A program made the translations under genes and the position numbers. A DNA stretch of 64,000 nt from Cladopsammia gracilis (Eukaryota > Cnidaria > Anthozoa > Scleractinia > Dendrophylliidae), in the NCBI GenBank assembly GCA_022457155.1, contig JAJGOT010000202.1, forward strand, positions 538,501 to 602,500. Direction: 5' to 3'. Positions 46,946 to 56,655 of the stretch are shown one piece after another. The notes beneath the pieces are model-generated. The model made no database searches and was not told the DNA's origin. It worked only from the letters and a program-made list of their open reading frames with translations. Every line of letters starts with the position of its first letter. Position 1 is the first letter of the stretch.

Positions 46946-47732
46946 TCATGAATAAATTGGCGGAGCGATTTCTTCAGCCTGAATTGCTGCCTGCCAATAC
47001 GGCTCGTATTTTAGACACATAGATTGCCTCGGAAGACGTATGTAAGATAAAAGTTTCTGTTTTCTTGGACCCTCTGGCAGAATTAGGGCCAAGATTTTAT
47101 GCATTGCGAAATGATATGACCTGTTGTTAGGTAGATGAGGTTTCACGTTTGTGTAAACATAGACAGTTTGTTTAATTTCGTCATCGGTTTAATCTCGGAG
47201 ATTTATTTCTGAATAGCTGATTAAGCCGATATTTGAAATTATAATTTTTTGTGCCCAGATCTTTTCCTCTGTTGTAAAAGTCTACACGAGAAAAGGCAAC
47301 GTCGTCTAGTAGTTCAATTCGGCTACAGCTATTGCAGACAACTTCTATGGATTCAGACATGAGTGTAAAATATCCTCCACAGCTTTGACATGATTTTATA
47401 TTTTTGTTTGTTCTGTTTAAAATGAACACAAAACTGTTTTCTCGATACCGCTGGATTTGTTCTTGTCTAGCGGTCAAAGAAAGAGATTCAAAGATGCTTT
47501 GGAGTTTCTCTTGTAGTTGTGCGCGTAAAAACTCAGGTCTGTAATCACTGCCATAGAAGCCTTGCAGCCGGATGAATTTGTGCTTTAGATCCAAGCGCTC
47601 TAGTTGAGACTTGTATTTATTATTTTCATCCATACATCTGACGGCAGAGATTTGTTCGTTGAAGCGTTTATAAAGTTCAGCCTCGTAGAAGACTTCAGAA
47701 CCGTTGAAGCGTTTGTGAAGTTTAGCATTCAT
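46946..47732 (-). pseudogene. VLTF3-like late transcription factor, frame-disrupted
   Basis: An ATG at 47732 opens 183 residues to a TGA at 47181. A C-x2-C...C-x2-C zinc ribbon (CQSCGG...CNSC, about residues 115-138) precedes NYNFKYRLNQLF, which resembles the YKR-NHF box of VLTF3. The frame offset by one base continues from about 47200 to 46946, with a segment (CLKYEPYWQAAI...APPIYS) that resembles the KYYEH...PP region of the family. A single-base change near 47190 therefore probably splits one gene. The extreme C-terminal part of the family is not seen, so it is also truncated. In viruses the protein drives late-gene transcription. Alternative: an unrelated zinc-ribbon protein. Confidence 0.45.
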
Positions 47733-47789
47733 GTTTATAAGTAGAAATTACAAATGTTCAATTAGTCAGACTAAAATACCCACTTTATT

Positions 47790-48000
47790 CAAAAAAGTAG
47801 GAAACGCGTTTCCCAATTTTGACAAACAAATCGCGTGTCTAGCTACCATGACGTTATATTTATCTTTGTAAAAGTAGGAAACGCGTTTCCCACTTTTGGC
47901 AATCAAATCACGTGTTAAGCCGCCATGACGTCATATCTTTGTAAAAATGTAGACTAATCGATTCAAAAAAGTAGGAAACGCGTTTCCTATTCTGACAATC
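47790..48000. repeat. Iteron-like block: three GGAAACGCGTTTCC palindromes
   Basis: The perfect palindrome GGAAACGCGTTTCC occurs at 47800-47813, 47877-47890 and 47974-47987. Each sits in a longer direct repeat (preceded by AAAAGTA, followed by 'tttt/ctgacaa-caaatc-cgtgt'; two units also share CCATGACGT). It lies in a gene-free gap between two reverse-strand genes, fitting a replication origin or a binding site for a dimeric regulator. Its core AACGCGTT is the same as in the array at 43326-43774. Confidence 0.75.
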
Positions 48001-48065
48001 TAATCACGTGTTGTGCTATTTTTAAACATTACATCATTGAATATACATGTTTTTCATTTGTAAGT

Positions 48066-48632
48066 TTAACAAATGTTCTTCCAGAAGGTAGCGTCTTCTT
48101 CACAGATTTCCCGAATGATTTTCATATTGGCCATGAAAGTACGAATTGGAACAGCACAATAACTGAGTCTTGGATATTCTTCAACAAGCTGATACAATGA
48201 TATTAAAAAATTAACATAACGAGTAGAAAATCCACACATCTCTCGAACATTCTTGTTCATCAAGCGCGTAAGAAATATTTTTGCATCTTGCAATAATTTT
48301 CCTTGCCTTAAGGAAAACAAGATCGTCTTCTTTTTACAGGATAAAATTGCTTCATTCAGTTTTTTCAAAAGTTGTATCAGTTCATGTTCATTTCTCGCAG
48401 TTTCATCAACTAACCCTTGGTAAGACAGATCCAAATGCTTCATGTCCATGAACTTGGTTAAAAGCCTCGCAATTTTTTCTTTTTTATCTTGTCTTGAAGC
48501 GGCTTGGTCTCCACCATATTTTGCTTGAATTTCTTTTAAACATTTTTCCAGGTTTGGTCTAATTCTTGGGTATTTCTCTTGAAGTCTTGAAAAAGTTTGC
48601 AAAACGTCTTGTAGCATCTGGTTGTTATCCAT
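48066..48632 (-). CDS. Helical protein of unknown function
   Basis: Intact 188-residue frame from ATG at 48632. It is predominantly alpha-helical, with a basic middle (RQDKKEKIARLLTKF) and a C-terminal half LRQGKLLQDAKIFLTRL...MCGFSTRYVNFLISLYQLVEEYPRLSYC. That half vaguely recalls helical DNA-binding or replication-associated domains, but I assign no family. It follows the iteron-like block and is transcribed toward it. No TATATA box is obvious, unlike most genes of the element. Confidence 0.6.
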   Translation of the reverse strand: MDNNQMLQDVLQTFSRLQEKYPRIRPNLEKCLKEIQAKYGGDQAASRQDKKEKIARLLTKFMDMKHLDLSYQGLVDETARNEHELIQLLKKLNEAILSCKKKTILFSLRQGKLLQDAKIFLTRLMNKNVREMCGFSTRYVNFLISLYQLVEEYPRLSYCAVPIRTFMANMKIIREICEEDATFWKNIC

Positions 48633-48659
48633 ACTTGTTTCGAATGACGTTAAAAGCTG

Positions 48660-48950
48660 AAGCTATAGCTTAATATTGGTTAAAACTCATCACATGATAA
48701 TTACATCAGCAGAAAAAAATAGATTAATCTATCGCTTTCGACCGGCTGAAACCAGTTCTAACGAAAGGAGCTGGCAAGGTTTACGTCATAAAGGGAAAGG
48801 GGCTTTCCCTTTATTCTCTGAAAATAAATACCTTGTAATGATTACAATATAGACTTTTGTTTTGATTTCATGCATGACGCTCCATTGATTTCATCTGGGT
48901 CAAAGTGCGTGACGTGTTTTGTCTCTCAAGATTTGTAGATTAAAACCCGA
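48660..48950. other. Gap within Polinton, no gene seen
   Basis: About 290 bp without a coding frame, containing a small inverted repeat (AAAGGGAAAGGGGCTTTCCCTTT near 48788-48812). Confidence 0.4.
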
Positions 48951-48952
48951 GT

Positions 48953-49627
48953 TTACTCTTTCAAATCTGACTTGGACACGGCGGCAAGACGATTGAGTTT
49001 TTTTTGAAATTCTTCTTTTACTTCTTTGCGAAGCTCGCCTCTGAGTTTTTCAAGATCTGGAGTTTGAGTTTTCTTGTTTACTTTGGTGGCCTTTGCTTCA
49101 CCAGAGCGTATTTCGTTCTTTAGTTCGTTATACCTTTCTACCTCACTGAGGATGATTTTAAACTCTGAATCACTGACTCGCTTGTCAGTTAGAGCTTTTG
49201 AAACCAGCTCACAGACAGAGTTTCGTTTTGCAAGGGCGAGTGTGTATATTTTCTCGTGTTTCCTGGTCTTTTTCTCAAGCCGCCTGCTAAACAAAGTGAT
49301 GCCGGCCGCTGAAAAACCTGAAATAGTGGCTAAACCCCCAATAACAGGGCTGGCGACGAGCCCGGCTCCGGTCAGAGCTGTGACGATTGTGGCTGAAGAC
49401 AAGCCTGTAGAAATGAAACCAAAACTTACTGCGGTTCCGTGAACAATTGTGTGTGTTCGCTTGTATTTCTTAGCAACTTGCCTGTAATGATTAGCCTCCG
49501 ACTCAAGCTCCTTTTGCAAGTCAGAGATTTTCTTGAGTCTGAAGTCTTCGCCGTTGGATAAGACTGGGTAAAGCGATTGAGTTTCGCTGTATTCAGGAGC
49601 CGATGGTAACACATTAGCCGAGCTCAT
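48953..49627 (-). CDS. Glycine-rich membrane protein flanked by coiled coils
   Basis: Intact 224-residue frame. The N-terminal charged region ends in a helix (FRLKKISDLQKELESE, then KKYKR). A Gly/Ala/Ser-rich hydrophobic core (about 62-112) with two probable membrane-spanning or amphipathic segments follows. The C-terminal half is helical (KHEKIYTLALAKRNSVCELVSKAL...SDSEFKIILSEVERYNELKNEIRS). I recall closely similar proteins as abundant in cnidarian mobile elements, but cannot verify. Probably a virion or membrane-active protein. A TATATTATATACA lies directly upstream of the ATG. Confidence 0.7.
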   Translation of the reverse strand: MSSANVLPSAPEYSETQSLYPVLSNGEDFRLKKISDLQKELESEANHYRQVAKKYKRTHTIVHGTAVSFGFISTGLSSATIVTALTGAGLVASPVIGGLATISGFSAAGITLFSRRLEKKTRKHEKIYTLALAKRNSVCELVSKALTDKRVSDSEFKIILSEVERYNELKNEIRSGEAKATKVNKKTQTPDLEKLRGELRKEVKEEFQKKLNRLAAVSKSDLKE

Positions 49628-49642
49628 TGTATATAATATATT

Positions 49643-50314
49643 TTAATTTATCTCAAGTTCAAATTCTAATGAAAGTCCATGGAAGTCAAAGAGGTTATTG
49701 TCTACGTCTTTGACAGACAGTGTTATGCTGTTTACATAATCTCCAGAGGAGGTGTCACGTAAGACATGCTGTTGTATTGGTTGATAGTTAATTTTCTCGT
49801 ATGGTTTACCTTTGATATCTAATCTGGCCAAAACACTTGAAGGTTTTCCGTTGAAAAGATTTTGTTGTTTGTCAATAATGTCACAGTGAACAAAGTAAGT
49901 GTCTTGTGAATAAAATTTTCTAAATAGAATACTTGAGTTAGCTTGGGAGACAATGCCGAATAGCGCTTTTAGATTATTGGACAGAGTAAATGTATATTTA
50001 TTTTTTGGGTTTAAGATCCTCATAACACCAAGAGATGTACGTGTGTCTACAAGAACTTCTGTATTCTCTTTTGCGAAATTTTCGGTTATGGTTGTTGCCA
50101 TGCTCTCTGGAGTATAATAACCAGATGTAATGCTGACAAAAGTTGGGTACGCTGAGTCAGTTAGTTTAACAGATATTTGTCCATTTTCTTTCAAATTATA
50201 CCACGAATTGTAGAGCGAGCAAGCTAGAAGCCGTATGTAACTCGGTTTCTGAAGAGGGTGATCGAAGTAGATGGTGTGAGGGTTCGAAGGCGCGACGATT
50301 GTTAACACAACCAT
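49643..50314 (-). CDS. Minor capsid (penton-like) protein
   Basis: Intact 223-residue frame, all-beta in character. The C-terminal half carries the signature I associate with Polinton minor capsid (penton, single jelly-roll) proteins: FVHCDIIDKQQNLFNGKPSS, LDIKGKPYEKINYQP and a final strand DFHGLSLEFELEI. The protein would occupy five-fold vertices of an icosahedral particle alongside the double jelly-roll major capsid protein encoded at 53170. Divergent from the 50342 gene with a shared 27-bp intergenic spacer holding a palindromic TATA box. Confidence 0.75.
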   Translation of the reverse strand: MVVLTIVAPSNPHTIYFDHPLQKPSYIRLLACSLYNSWYNLKENGQISVKLTDSAYPTFVSITSGYYTPESMATTITENFAKENTEVLVDTRTSLGVMRILNPKNKYTFTLSNNLKALFGIVSQANSSILFRKFYSQDTYFVHCDIIDKQQNLFNGKPSSVLARLDIKGKPYEKINYQPIQQHVLRDTSSGDYVNSITLSVKDVDNNLFDFHGLSLEFELEIN

Positions 50315-50341
50315 TGTGTATATAAATATATTTATATAATC
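50315..50341. promoter_or_regulatory. Bidirectional palindromic TATA box
   Basis: A 27-bp spacer between divergent start codons contains the perfect palindrome TATAAATATATTTATA (50321-50336), giving a symmetric TATA element for both genes. Confidence 0.7.
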
Positions 50342-51932
50342 ATGTTTGGCAGACGCCCTGGCGGTTTTAATCCTGGTTCAAATCTCGGCCTGGGCATTGG
50401 CGGCCACGATTACGGGCCCCCACCCCCGTTTTATAGCCCCCCTAATATTTATCAACATCCTAGAACAACACAACCCACAGTAAACCCGCAACTTGCTTGG
50501 ATGAGTTCTCCGGAGGCTGCAAAACTCTCTACAGCCGCCAAAGCGAAGGCAATCTCAGACTTCAAAAGGCGTTTCCCGCACGCTGATATGTCAAGATTTA
50601 CAACAGAAGTTTCTTTCGACGAAAAGCACAAAGCCTCAGCAGTAGTGCTTTTCCCAGAGGGGCAAGGCTCATGGGCTATGCCTTCAGACATACCACACAA
50701 GAATTGGACACAAGCCCTGAAAGACGCCCTCGGCTTAGAGTATATTGGCGGTTTCCCCTATCAGTTGACGTTAAACCGAAACACACAAAAGCCAATCCCT
50801 GCTGTTGAATTCTCCACCTCAATCGATAAAGACATGATGATTGGCTCTGTCTTGAATGATGAAGCGCAAAAGATCTATGTCACGCCAACTGATTATTTCA
50901 CAACGAAATACAGAAACATTTTCAGAGACACAAATTTCGTTCAAAACCGCAAAATACGGCCGAAAGTGGCTCGGCGGTCCGCAAATGAGTTTCTGGCCAC
51001 AACAACTGAACTTCGCCTTGTGGTGTGCAACAACCGGCTGCGGGATCTCGCGTGACCTTCTGTTTGATAAGAACTCTACTCTCTCCCTAACCCCGCAGCT
51101 ACGGTCATTTTACAGGTTTCACGTATATTTCACAACAAGGCGAATCCTCTACAAGCTGGGTGGGGAACAGAGCGCGAGTGCTTTGCCAGACGACCCTACA
51201 TTCAACCAGAAAGATAGCAAGTTCAACATCGACGCATACAAGAGGATTTGCCAAGAGTTCGGTGTAGACCCCAATTCTGACTTCCGTTTCACATACGGCA
51301 AAAATCACGGGCTTGGCAATGTGTACATTTGGGTCGCATATGGTGGGCCCAGTTCTACTGATTACGACTATCCTGATCCCGATCTAGCCCTGTTTGATGA
51401 CGAGCGTGTGACAAACAGAAAAGACCCAAACTATCGAGCAAACGGCATATACTTCGTTCGTAACGACCAGGGCGCTGTTAGTCAGTTTGAGCACTTTGTA
51501 CCGAATTACGCACAAGGGCTAACACAGCCAGGGCTCGCTCGCATGAATCAGTCAATCAAGGCCTTTGTTTACTGCATTCTTGGTGCACAAGCAAACACTC
51601 GCAGCAGCATTCTTGGGAGTGGAGGCCGGGCATTCGAAACGCAGAGTCTTCTTAACACTCTTAGAGGACGCCTAAGACTGAACGACATATCTAAGAGCGT
51701 ACAGCATTATCAGCAGGCCATCCAAGCAACGAAAGTGTGGCTAAACTTTGTAGTTGCCCCTGGGAGCTGGCTGATGCCGTCACGCATGGTTATCAACACA
51801 GAGAGCGTGGTGGGGTACAATAACAATCTTATGCAGGCAACGCAAGGGATGAAACTTGGTGTTAACAATGATGTCAATCTTGCCACAAAAAAGCCTCCCT
51901 TCGCCCCATGGACGGTGGCCCGACAAAGATAA
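50342..51932 (+). pseudogene. Large conserved element protein, frameshifted
   Basis: An ATG at 50342 opens a frame with a Gly/Pro/Tyr-rich N-terminus (about 45 residues) and a mixed domain. Near 50945-50960 the coding pattern passes to the frame offset by one base and continues uninterrupted to 51932 (NFALWCATTGCGISRD...FYRFHVYFTTRRIL...LNDISKSVQHYQQAI...MPSRMVINTESVVGYN). The combined length would be about 530 residues. A one-base insertion is the simplest explanation. I recall such proteins from cnidarian Polinton-like elements but cannot name a function. Its placement between the two capsid genes suggests a structural role. Confidence 0.65.
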
Positions 51933-52162
51933 ATCCACCAAACAGCCACCCATCCAACCCGATTCACAAACAGGCGACACAGGCACAGGGCATCGGGGAC
52001 AAGACTGCAAAACCAGCCACCAACGCGCCAGTCCCCTCCACACCAGAGACCGCAAGTGCACAGACAACACCAGAGAGTGTCACAGATATGCATCACGCAA
52101 ACAAGGCACTCATCGGAGTGGGTGCGCTTGCTTTGGCGGGCTTCGTTGTCTGGATGAGTTAA
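51908..52162 (+). CDS. Small tail-anchored membrane protein
   Basis: 84 residues, overlapping the end of the previous gene by 25 bp in a different frame. The N-terminal 65 residues are Pro/Thr/Ser-rich and disordered. The C-terminal ALIGVGALALAGFVVWM is a transmembrane helix. The overlap and a stop just 3 bp past the convergent neighbour's stop fit a compact viral arrangement. No family recognised. Confidence 0.55.
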   Translation: MDGGPTKINPPNSHPSNPIHKQATQAQGIGDKTAKPATNAPVPSTPETASAQTTPESVTDMHHANKALIGVGALALAGFVVWMS

Positions 52163-53109
52163 CGCTTGCGTTTCAATGTCTTCTCTATCAAGAAGGCAGC
52201 CACGGCAAGGATTAGCAGCCAGGCGTTCTTGCCAAGAAAGCTGATCACTTGACCGGCCGTGCGAAACACAAAGCTTACGATGGCCCCCAGCAGGCCTTGC
52301 AGAATGGAGGCAATCTTCTTCCCCAGCTCTTGCAAACCATTGCCAACGGCCTTACCAACTGTCTTTAACCCCTTTTGGAGGTTGCTAATGATAACACCGA
52401 TTACCGTGCCCACAGCAGCCAAAACCCCCACCACGGTGAAGCCGTATTTCTTGAAGGCTCTTTTCACCCGTTCACGAAGGGAGAGTTTTTCCTCGAGGCG
52501 TTCTCTCTCGGTAGCAAGCTCTTCTCTTCTCTCGGTGTTTTCTTGCAATTTCTCCCTGGCTCGTTCACGGGTGGCGGGCTCTTTGTTTTCATCATTCGCA
52601 ACTCTCAGGTCTTCTTGGACGTTATTGTCGACCACTTCGAATTCTTTATCCAGTTCCTCCAGTGCTTGTTGCGCTTCAGCGTTATTTGGCCCAAGAACAT
52701 TTTTTATTTCTTGTGGCATCTTGGTGTTAAAAGTTTTTTGGGTATCCCCCCTTGACAAAGTGTACACAGGGTACCATTTGTCTTTACCCAGCTTTCTAAC
52801 CTCGAGGATAGCCCCTCCTGACCTGTTTGTTTCCCTGTACCGAGCTTAAAGTTTAGAGGTATCCATAAGGGGAAATTCGTTCTCAATCTCCCTCATTGCA
52901 AACTCCTCTCTCATGGTCATTATTCGCTCTGAAGGGGTCCCCTCAATGAAAGAGGTTTCCTCAGCGTGTGAACCGCGTTCTGGGGGGCGATTCATTGTTG
53001 TCATCGGATAAGATTCACCCGAAGGCCCAGGTTGCGAGCCAGGGAGTGTAGTTTCGTCGTCATCATCATCACGATCATCAGTGTGCTCCATAAGAGGATC
53101 TGTCTCCAT
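52159..53109 (-). pseudogene. Acidic coiled-coil membrane protein with one in-frame stop
   Basis: Starts at ATG 53109. An acidic, Pro/Ser-rich N-terminal region (about 87 residues) ends at a TAA (52846-52848). The same frame continues without interruption to 52159, so a single nonsense change splits a product of about 316 codons. The second part has a coiled coil (ERREELATERERLEEKLSLRERV) followed by alternating amphipathic and hydrophobic helices (FTVVGVLAAVGTVIGVIIS; WLLILAVAAFLIE) and a basic tail. A translatable fragment could start at an internal ATG (52719). An out-of-frame ATG at 53131 lies closer to the promoter. Probably a membrane-interacting virion protein. Divergent from the major capsid gene. 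Confidence 0.6.
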
Positions 53110-53131
53110 AACCACCACCTTCTTCTGCCAT

Positions 53132-53169
53132 GATGTATATAAATATAAATTTATATATATACTCTGGCT
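53132..53169. promoter_or_regulatory. Bidirectional TATA region before the major capsid gene
   Basis: Contains TATATAAATATAAATTTATA followed by TATATA, 10-30 nt upstream of the MCP ATG at 53170 and also close to the start of the reverse-strand gene. Confidence 0.65.
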
Positions 53170-54420
53170 ATGGCCGTGCAACCCAACCTCCTCCCAACGA
53201 ACGCAGAGAAGATTCTTGGTGCTATGAAAGCAGAGCGCACCGTAAAGCGCATCACATTTGAACGCCCTACAGCCAACCCTGGCGAGACCCTATACGTTTC
53301 GGTGCCCAAGCTCAACGAACATGAGGTTATCGTGTCGGGCTCGCTTGCCTTGATCTTTAACATCGACCTTGCCGGCGGCCACGCAAACAACTATCTTGTA
53401 CAAAATGTCTCCAGAGCACTAGTTGACAGGCTCGTTGTCAAGTTTGCCGCAACCACTGTCCAGGACACCGTTGGGTACGATATTTACAAAATCTTTGAGG
53501 ACCTATTCCTCTCTGTTGACAAGAGAGACAACATGCTCCCCGAGGGCATTCAGAGTGTAGACTTGAGCAAGATTCGCTCTAGTGCCGGCGACAAGAAGAC
53601 CTCTGGCGTGGATGCGGAAAACAAGCTGGAGACCATTTACAAAAACAAATACCGCATCAACCTTGACCACCAGATTATAACAGACCACGGCGTCATGTAC
53701 CCACAGGCACTCTACAATGATTTGACATTCGAGATAACGCTCGCCCAGGCTTCTCAAGTTGTCAAGGGTTCGGATACAAGCAAGCTTGTCTACAAGTTGA
53801 CAAATGTCCAGCTTGAGTACGAGACAATCCGAAGTAAGCAGCTGGCTGACGAGGCAGCAAGTGTATACTCTAGCGGAAAGGAGTTTGCCTACGACCATAT
53901 CATGCGAGAGGAAGTGGTCCCCTTCTCGAGGGGTTCAGACGCGCGGCTGAATCTCAGGGTGAACCCTCAGCGCAGGTCACTGAAAGCCATACTTCTGCTA
54001 TTCATCGAACCCTACACAGCAGGAGCCAGGGACTCAGAAAAATACTTCAACCCAGACATAACCAAAGTTAATGTCACCATCAATGGCTCCCCCAACAGGA
54101 TTTACAACGAAGGCATCAACGGGACCGATATGTGGCGTGAGGTCAGTCGCCTCTTCAAAAAGAGGGGTGATGGCAGACCCAACATGAATCTAACAAAATA
54201 TCTCACGGGCAACAAGTTCGGGCTCCTTATCGATCTTAGATCAATGGCTGATACAACCCTACATGGCAACGGCCAACGCCTTGTCAACACAAAGGATGGC
54301 GTACATCTTGAGATCGAAAGGACAACCTCCGGCTCGGGAAACGTGCACTGCCACATATACACCATCAGCGACTCACAGATGAACATCATGGACAGGCAGC
54401 TGCAGGCTGTTCAGTATTAA
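53170..54420 (+). CDS. Major capsid protein (double jelly-roll, Polinton type)
   Basis: Intact 416-residue frame. Characteristic Polinton MCP features as I recall them: PGETLYVSVPKL, VSGSLALIFNIDL, NVSRALVDRLVVKFA, a YDIYKIFEDLFLS helix, RSSAGDKK, YRINLDHQIITDHGVMYPQALYNDLTFEITLA and VQLEYETI. The fold is expected to be two beta-barrels forming pseudo-hexameric capsomers, as in adenovirus-like and PRD1-like particles. It is followed at once by the ATPase gene and preceded by a bidirectional TATA region. Undamaged, unlike the polymerase and integrase. Confidence 0.85.
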   Translation: MAVQPNLLPTNAEKILGAMKAERTVKRITFERPTANPGETLYVSVPKLNEHEVIVSGSLALIFNIDLAGGHANNYLVQNVSRALVDRLVVKFAATTVQDTVGYDIYKIFEDLFLSVDKRDNMLPEGIQSVDLSKIRSSAGDKKTSGVDAENKLETIYKNKYRINLDHQIITDHGVMYPQALYNDLTFEITLAQASQVVKGSDTSKLVYKLTNVQLEYETIRSKQLADEAASVYSSGKEFAYDHIMREEVVPFSRGSDARLNLRVNPQRRSLKAILLLFIEPYTAGARDSEKYFNPDITKVNVTINGSPNRIYNEGINGTDMWREVSRLFKKRGDGRPNMNLTKYLTGNKFGLLIDLRSMADTTLHGNGQRLVNTKDGVHLEIERTTSGSGNVHCHIYTISDSQMNIMDRQLQAVQY

Positions 54421-54426
54421 ACACAT

Positions 54427-54435
54427 GTATATATA
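54427..54435 (+). promoter_or_regulatory. TATATA box, late-gene type (representative)
   Basis: GTATATATA lies 13-21 nt before ATG 54448. Equivalent boxes occur near 55208, 55471, 56180, 56643, 56881 and 57327 on the + strand, and just upstream of 49627 on the reverse strand. Confidence 0.6.
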
Positions 54436-54447
54436 ACTCTAACCACC

Positions 54448-55204
54448 ATGTCCAGTGCCTTCAAATTTTATGATAAGCCAAAACCCCGGCCTGTTTCAAG
54501 GCCGCTAACACACAATGAAATAACAAAACTACTTCTTACTAAGGCTCCGGCCCCGCCAACAGAAGAGCCAGGGTCGAAAATGATAAAATACCCACATATA
54601 AAGAATGGAGCCAAGAAAGCTGCCATTCAATGCCCTAATTATCGGGCCGACTAACTCTGGCAAAACACAATATCTTCTGAATCAGCTGCGCGGTCCCTTC
54701 AGGGGCAAGTTTGACTATATTGTTCTCTTCTGCCCAACATTTGTCCACAACAAGACCTACGACGGTTTCGTGGACAAGGAGCCACGCATTTTCGTGATAG
54801 ACTGTCAGCAGCATGAGATTGAAGATTGGTTAACTTTAGCCAGTTATTTCTTCGACGGGACAAACACGCTCTTTGTGCTTGATGACTGTGCTGCTTCGAA
54901 GGATGTGAAAGGTCGCACGAGTCAACTTGTGAAACTAGGGTTCAGTGCTCGCCACGACGGCTTGTCAGTGTGGGTGCTAACCCAACAGTTAACCAGCATT
55001 GCAAAACCCTTTAGGGAAAACGTTGCAGCGATTGTGCTTTTTTACACCCCATCAAGCAAAACAACGAAGGCCATCTTCGACGACTACGCCGGTGAGCTTG
55101 AACATCAAGAGTATAAAGAGTTGATTGCAAAATTAAAGGGACACAAGTTTTCTCACCTAGTCTTCTCTCTGCGCCACCCATATGGGATTGAAGTGAAAAT
55201 GTGA
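54448..55204 (+). pseudogene. Genome-packaging ATPase (FtsK/HerA-type), probable frameshift
   Basis: The ATG at 54448 is preceded by a TATATATA box and opens a frame that loses homology near 54620. The ATPase core is in the frame offset by one base and could start only at ATG 54605. Core motifs: Walker A GPTNSGKT, Walker B LFVLDD and the polar motif VLTQQ, with a C-terminal beta strand region. This family pumps genome DNA into capsids. An unbroken protein would be about 250 residues. Translation from 54605 still gives all catalytic motifs (199 residues), so partial function cannot be excluded. Confidence 0.8.
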
Positions 55205-55226
55205 AAACATATATATACGCTGTGCC

Positions 55227-55466
55227 ATGAACACCTCAACCAGTATCCACAAGCTCACGGTCTTTTCACAACTTCTGGGTGAATTGCAGAGTCATGCGGA
55301 GGAGATGCCAATACAGATAATCAAAACCGCTGACGCGGACGATCTGCGTCTCATGCTTCTTAACCGCTATCCTTTGAAACTCACTGTGTGCCCAGCCACC
55401 ATGACGGCGCTTATACGTGAGGTTGAAAGTCTTTTGCCTGACATCAAGAGAATAATTGAAAAATAA
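55227..55466 (+). CDS. Small helical protein, unknown
   Basis: 79 residues with no membrane segment, in which hydrophobic and acidic residues alternate. ATATATATAC lies 8-18 nt upstream. It sits 22 bp after the ATPase and 18 bp before the next gene, so it belongs to a compact run of late-type genes. No family recognised. Confidence 0.6.
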   Translation: MNTSTSIHKLTVFSQLLGELQSHAEEMPIQIIKTADADDLRLMLLNRYPLKLTVCPATMTALIREVESLLPDIKRIIEK

Positions 55467-55484
55467 ATACATAATATATACGCA

Positions 55485-56105
55485 ATGGCAACACTCCACC
55501 CAGACGACGCGGCCTTAATAAATGAAGTCATGCAGCATCTAGAGGCAGAGCCTGATAGCTCCTTGCCATCAGCGATTCCTGAAGCCTTAACAGGTAATGA
55601 TACTCCAGCTCAACGCGAGAAACTGGCAGTCCTTGTTTCAACCGGCAAATCAAAAGAGGCCCTCGGTGTCCAGTTCACACACGAGCAGGTGAAGCGCCTG
55701 ACAGATAAACTGGTTGAAAAGTACTACAAAAGGTATGAAACCTATGTCGGCAACAAGACGACCGAGTCTCTGATTGACAGCTTTATAATGTTCGCAACCA
55801 AAGGCGCCGGCATGGTTGTTAAGATTGACGATGTGGAGGCACTGCAGAAAGAACTCAAAAATGACTACATGATTAACCATGAACTTTCATCTCTTGCTGG
55901 AAACCTTGCACTGCGTTGTGGGCGATTCTTGGCCTTGGCCAATGCTGTTTTGATCACTACAAAACACATCGACTTCAAAAAGGAGCCAGAAGACTTGCCT
56001 CCTCAACCTTCTCCACCTGTACACCCAAGCAGAGATGGGGAAGGTTATCCACTCGAGGGTTTTGATGAAGTTGACACATGTTTTGATGAAGTTTTTGACA
56101 CATAA
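55485..56105 (+). CDS. Helical protein of unknown function
   Basis: 206 residues, helical (KRLTDKLVEKYYKRYETYV, then DDVEALQKELKNDYMI), with a proline-rich then acidic disordered C-terminal tail (PPQPSPPVHPSRDGEG, FDEVDTCFDEVFD). Preceded by ATAATATATA. Followed at 56108-56160 by a short tandem repeat of CTGACAGGAAC. No family recognised; a virion or packaging accessory is plausible by position. Confidence 0.6.
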   Translation: MATLHPDDAALINEVMQHLEAEPDSSLPSAIPEALTGNDTPAQREKLAVLVSTGKSKEALGVQFTHEQVKRLTDKLVEKYYKRYETYVGNKTTESLIDSFIMFATKGAGMVVKIDDVEALQKELKNDYMINHELSSLAGNLALRCGRFLALANAVLITTKHIDFKKEPEDLPPQPSPPVHPSRDGEGYPLEGFDEVDTCFDEVFDT

Positions 56106-56197
56106 TCTGAAAGGAACCTGACAGGAACCTGACAGGAATCTTGTAGGAAACTGGCAGGAACCACGAAGGTTTAAAATAAAAATATACATATACACAC

Positions 56198-56635
56198 ATG
56201 ATGGCACAACCACTCGAGACGGTGCCTGAAGAAACAGTCGCGCCAGCAGCACCCACAACCAACACGCACGTTACCTCTGATACCCCAAAGACTGCTCCAG
56301 CCAAAAACCCTGGTCGTGTTGCTTCTGGCAAAAGGCTTGCTGAGCGCAACCGCCTGGCAAGAGAGGCAAAAAAACAAGCACAAGCTTCTAAAGCAACAAA
56401 CGAGCCTACCCCAAACCCGGCACCCCAAAACTCGACAAATGAAGAAGCTAGCAGCAACTCTGGTTTCTGGATTATAACGGTTGTCGGGGTAATTATATCC
56501 GCTTGGGGCGTCTATTACCAACGCGAGGCCATTATGAATACACTTAGACGCAAAGCCCCGACCCCAGCCCCTGTAGAGGTGAATGAAGTTCAAACTCCCC
56601 CACCACCGAGACGAAGAATTCGCGAGATGGAGTAA
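56198..56635 (+). CDS. Basic, single-pass membrane protein
   Basis: 145 residues. Disordered Pro/Thr-rich ends flank a conserved basic segment KNPGRVASGKRLAERNRLAR (about 39-58) and one transmembrane helix (WIITVVGVIISAWGVYY, about 88-104). The basic motif is common in cnidarian Polinton-like proteins as I recall, and could contact DNA. Upstream box AATATACATATAC. Confidence 0.65.
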   Translation: MMAQPLETVPEETVAPAAPTTNTHVTSDTPKTAPAKNPGRVASGKRLAERNRLAREAKKQAQASKATNEPTPNPAPQNSTNEEASSNSGFWIITVVGVIISAWGVYYQREAIMNTLRRKAPTPAPVEVNEVQTPPPPRRRIREME

Positions 56636-56655
56636 AAAAATCTTATATATACACC

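Noticed and set aside
50342..51932. Programmed +1 frameshifting in Polinton genes
   Set aside because: Several breaks are one base in the same direction, but others go the opposite way or are stops, and no common slippery site is seen. Mutational decay (or read error) explains all of them.
51856..52215. 119-residue frame overlapping the end of the large element protein
   Set aside because: It lies in a third frame across two better-supported genes and has no recognisable feature.
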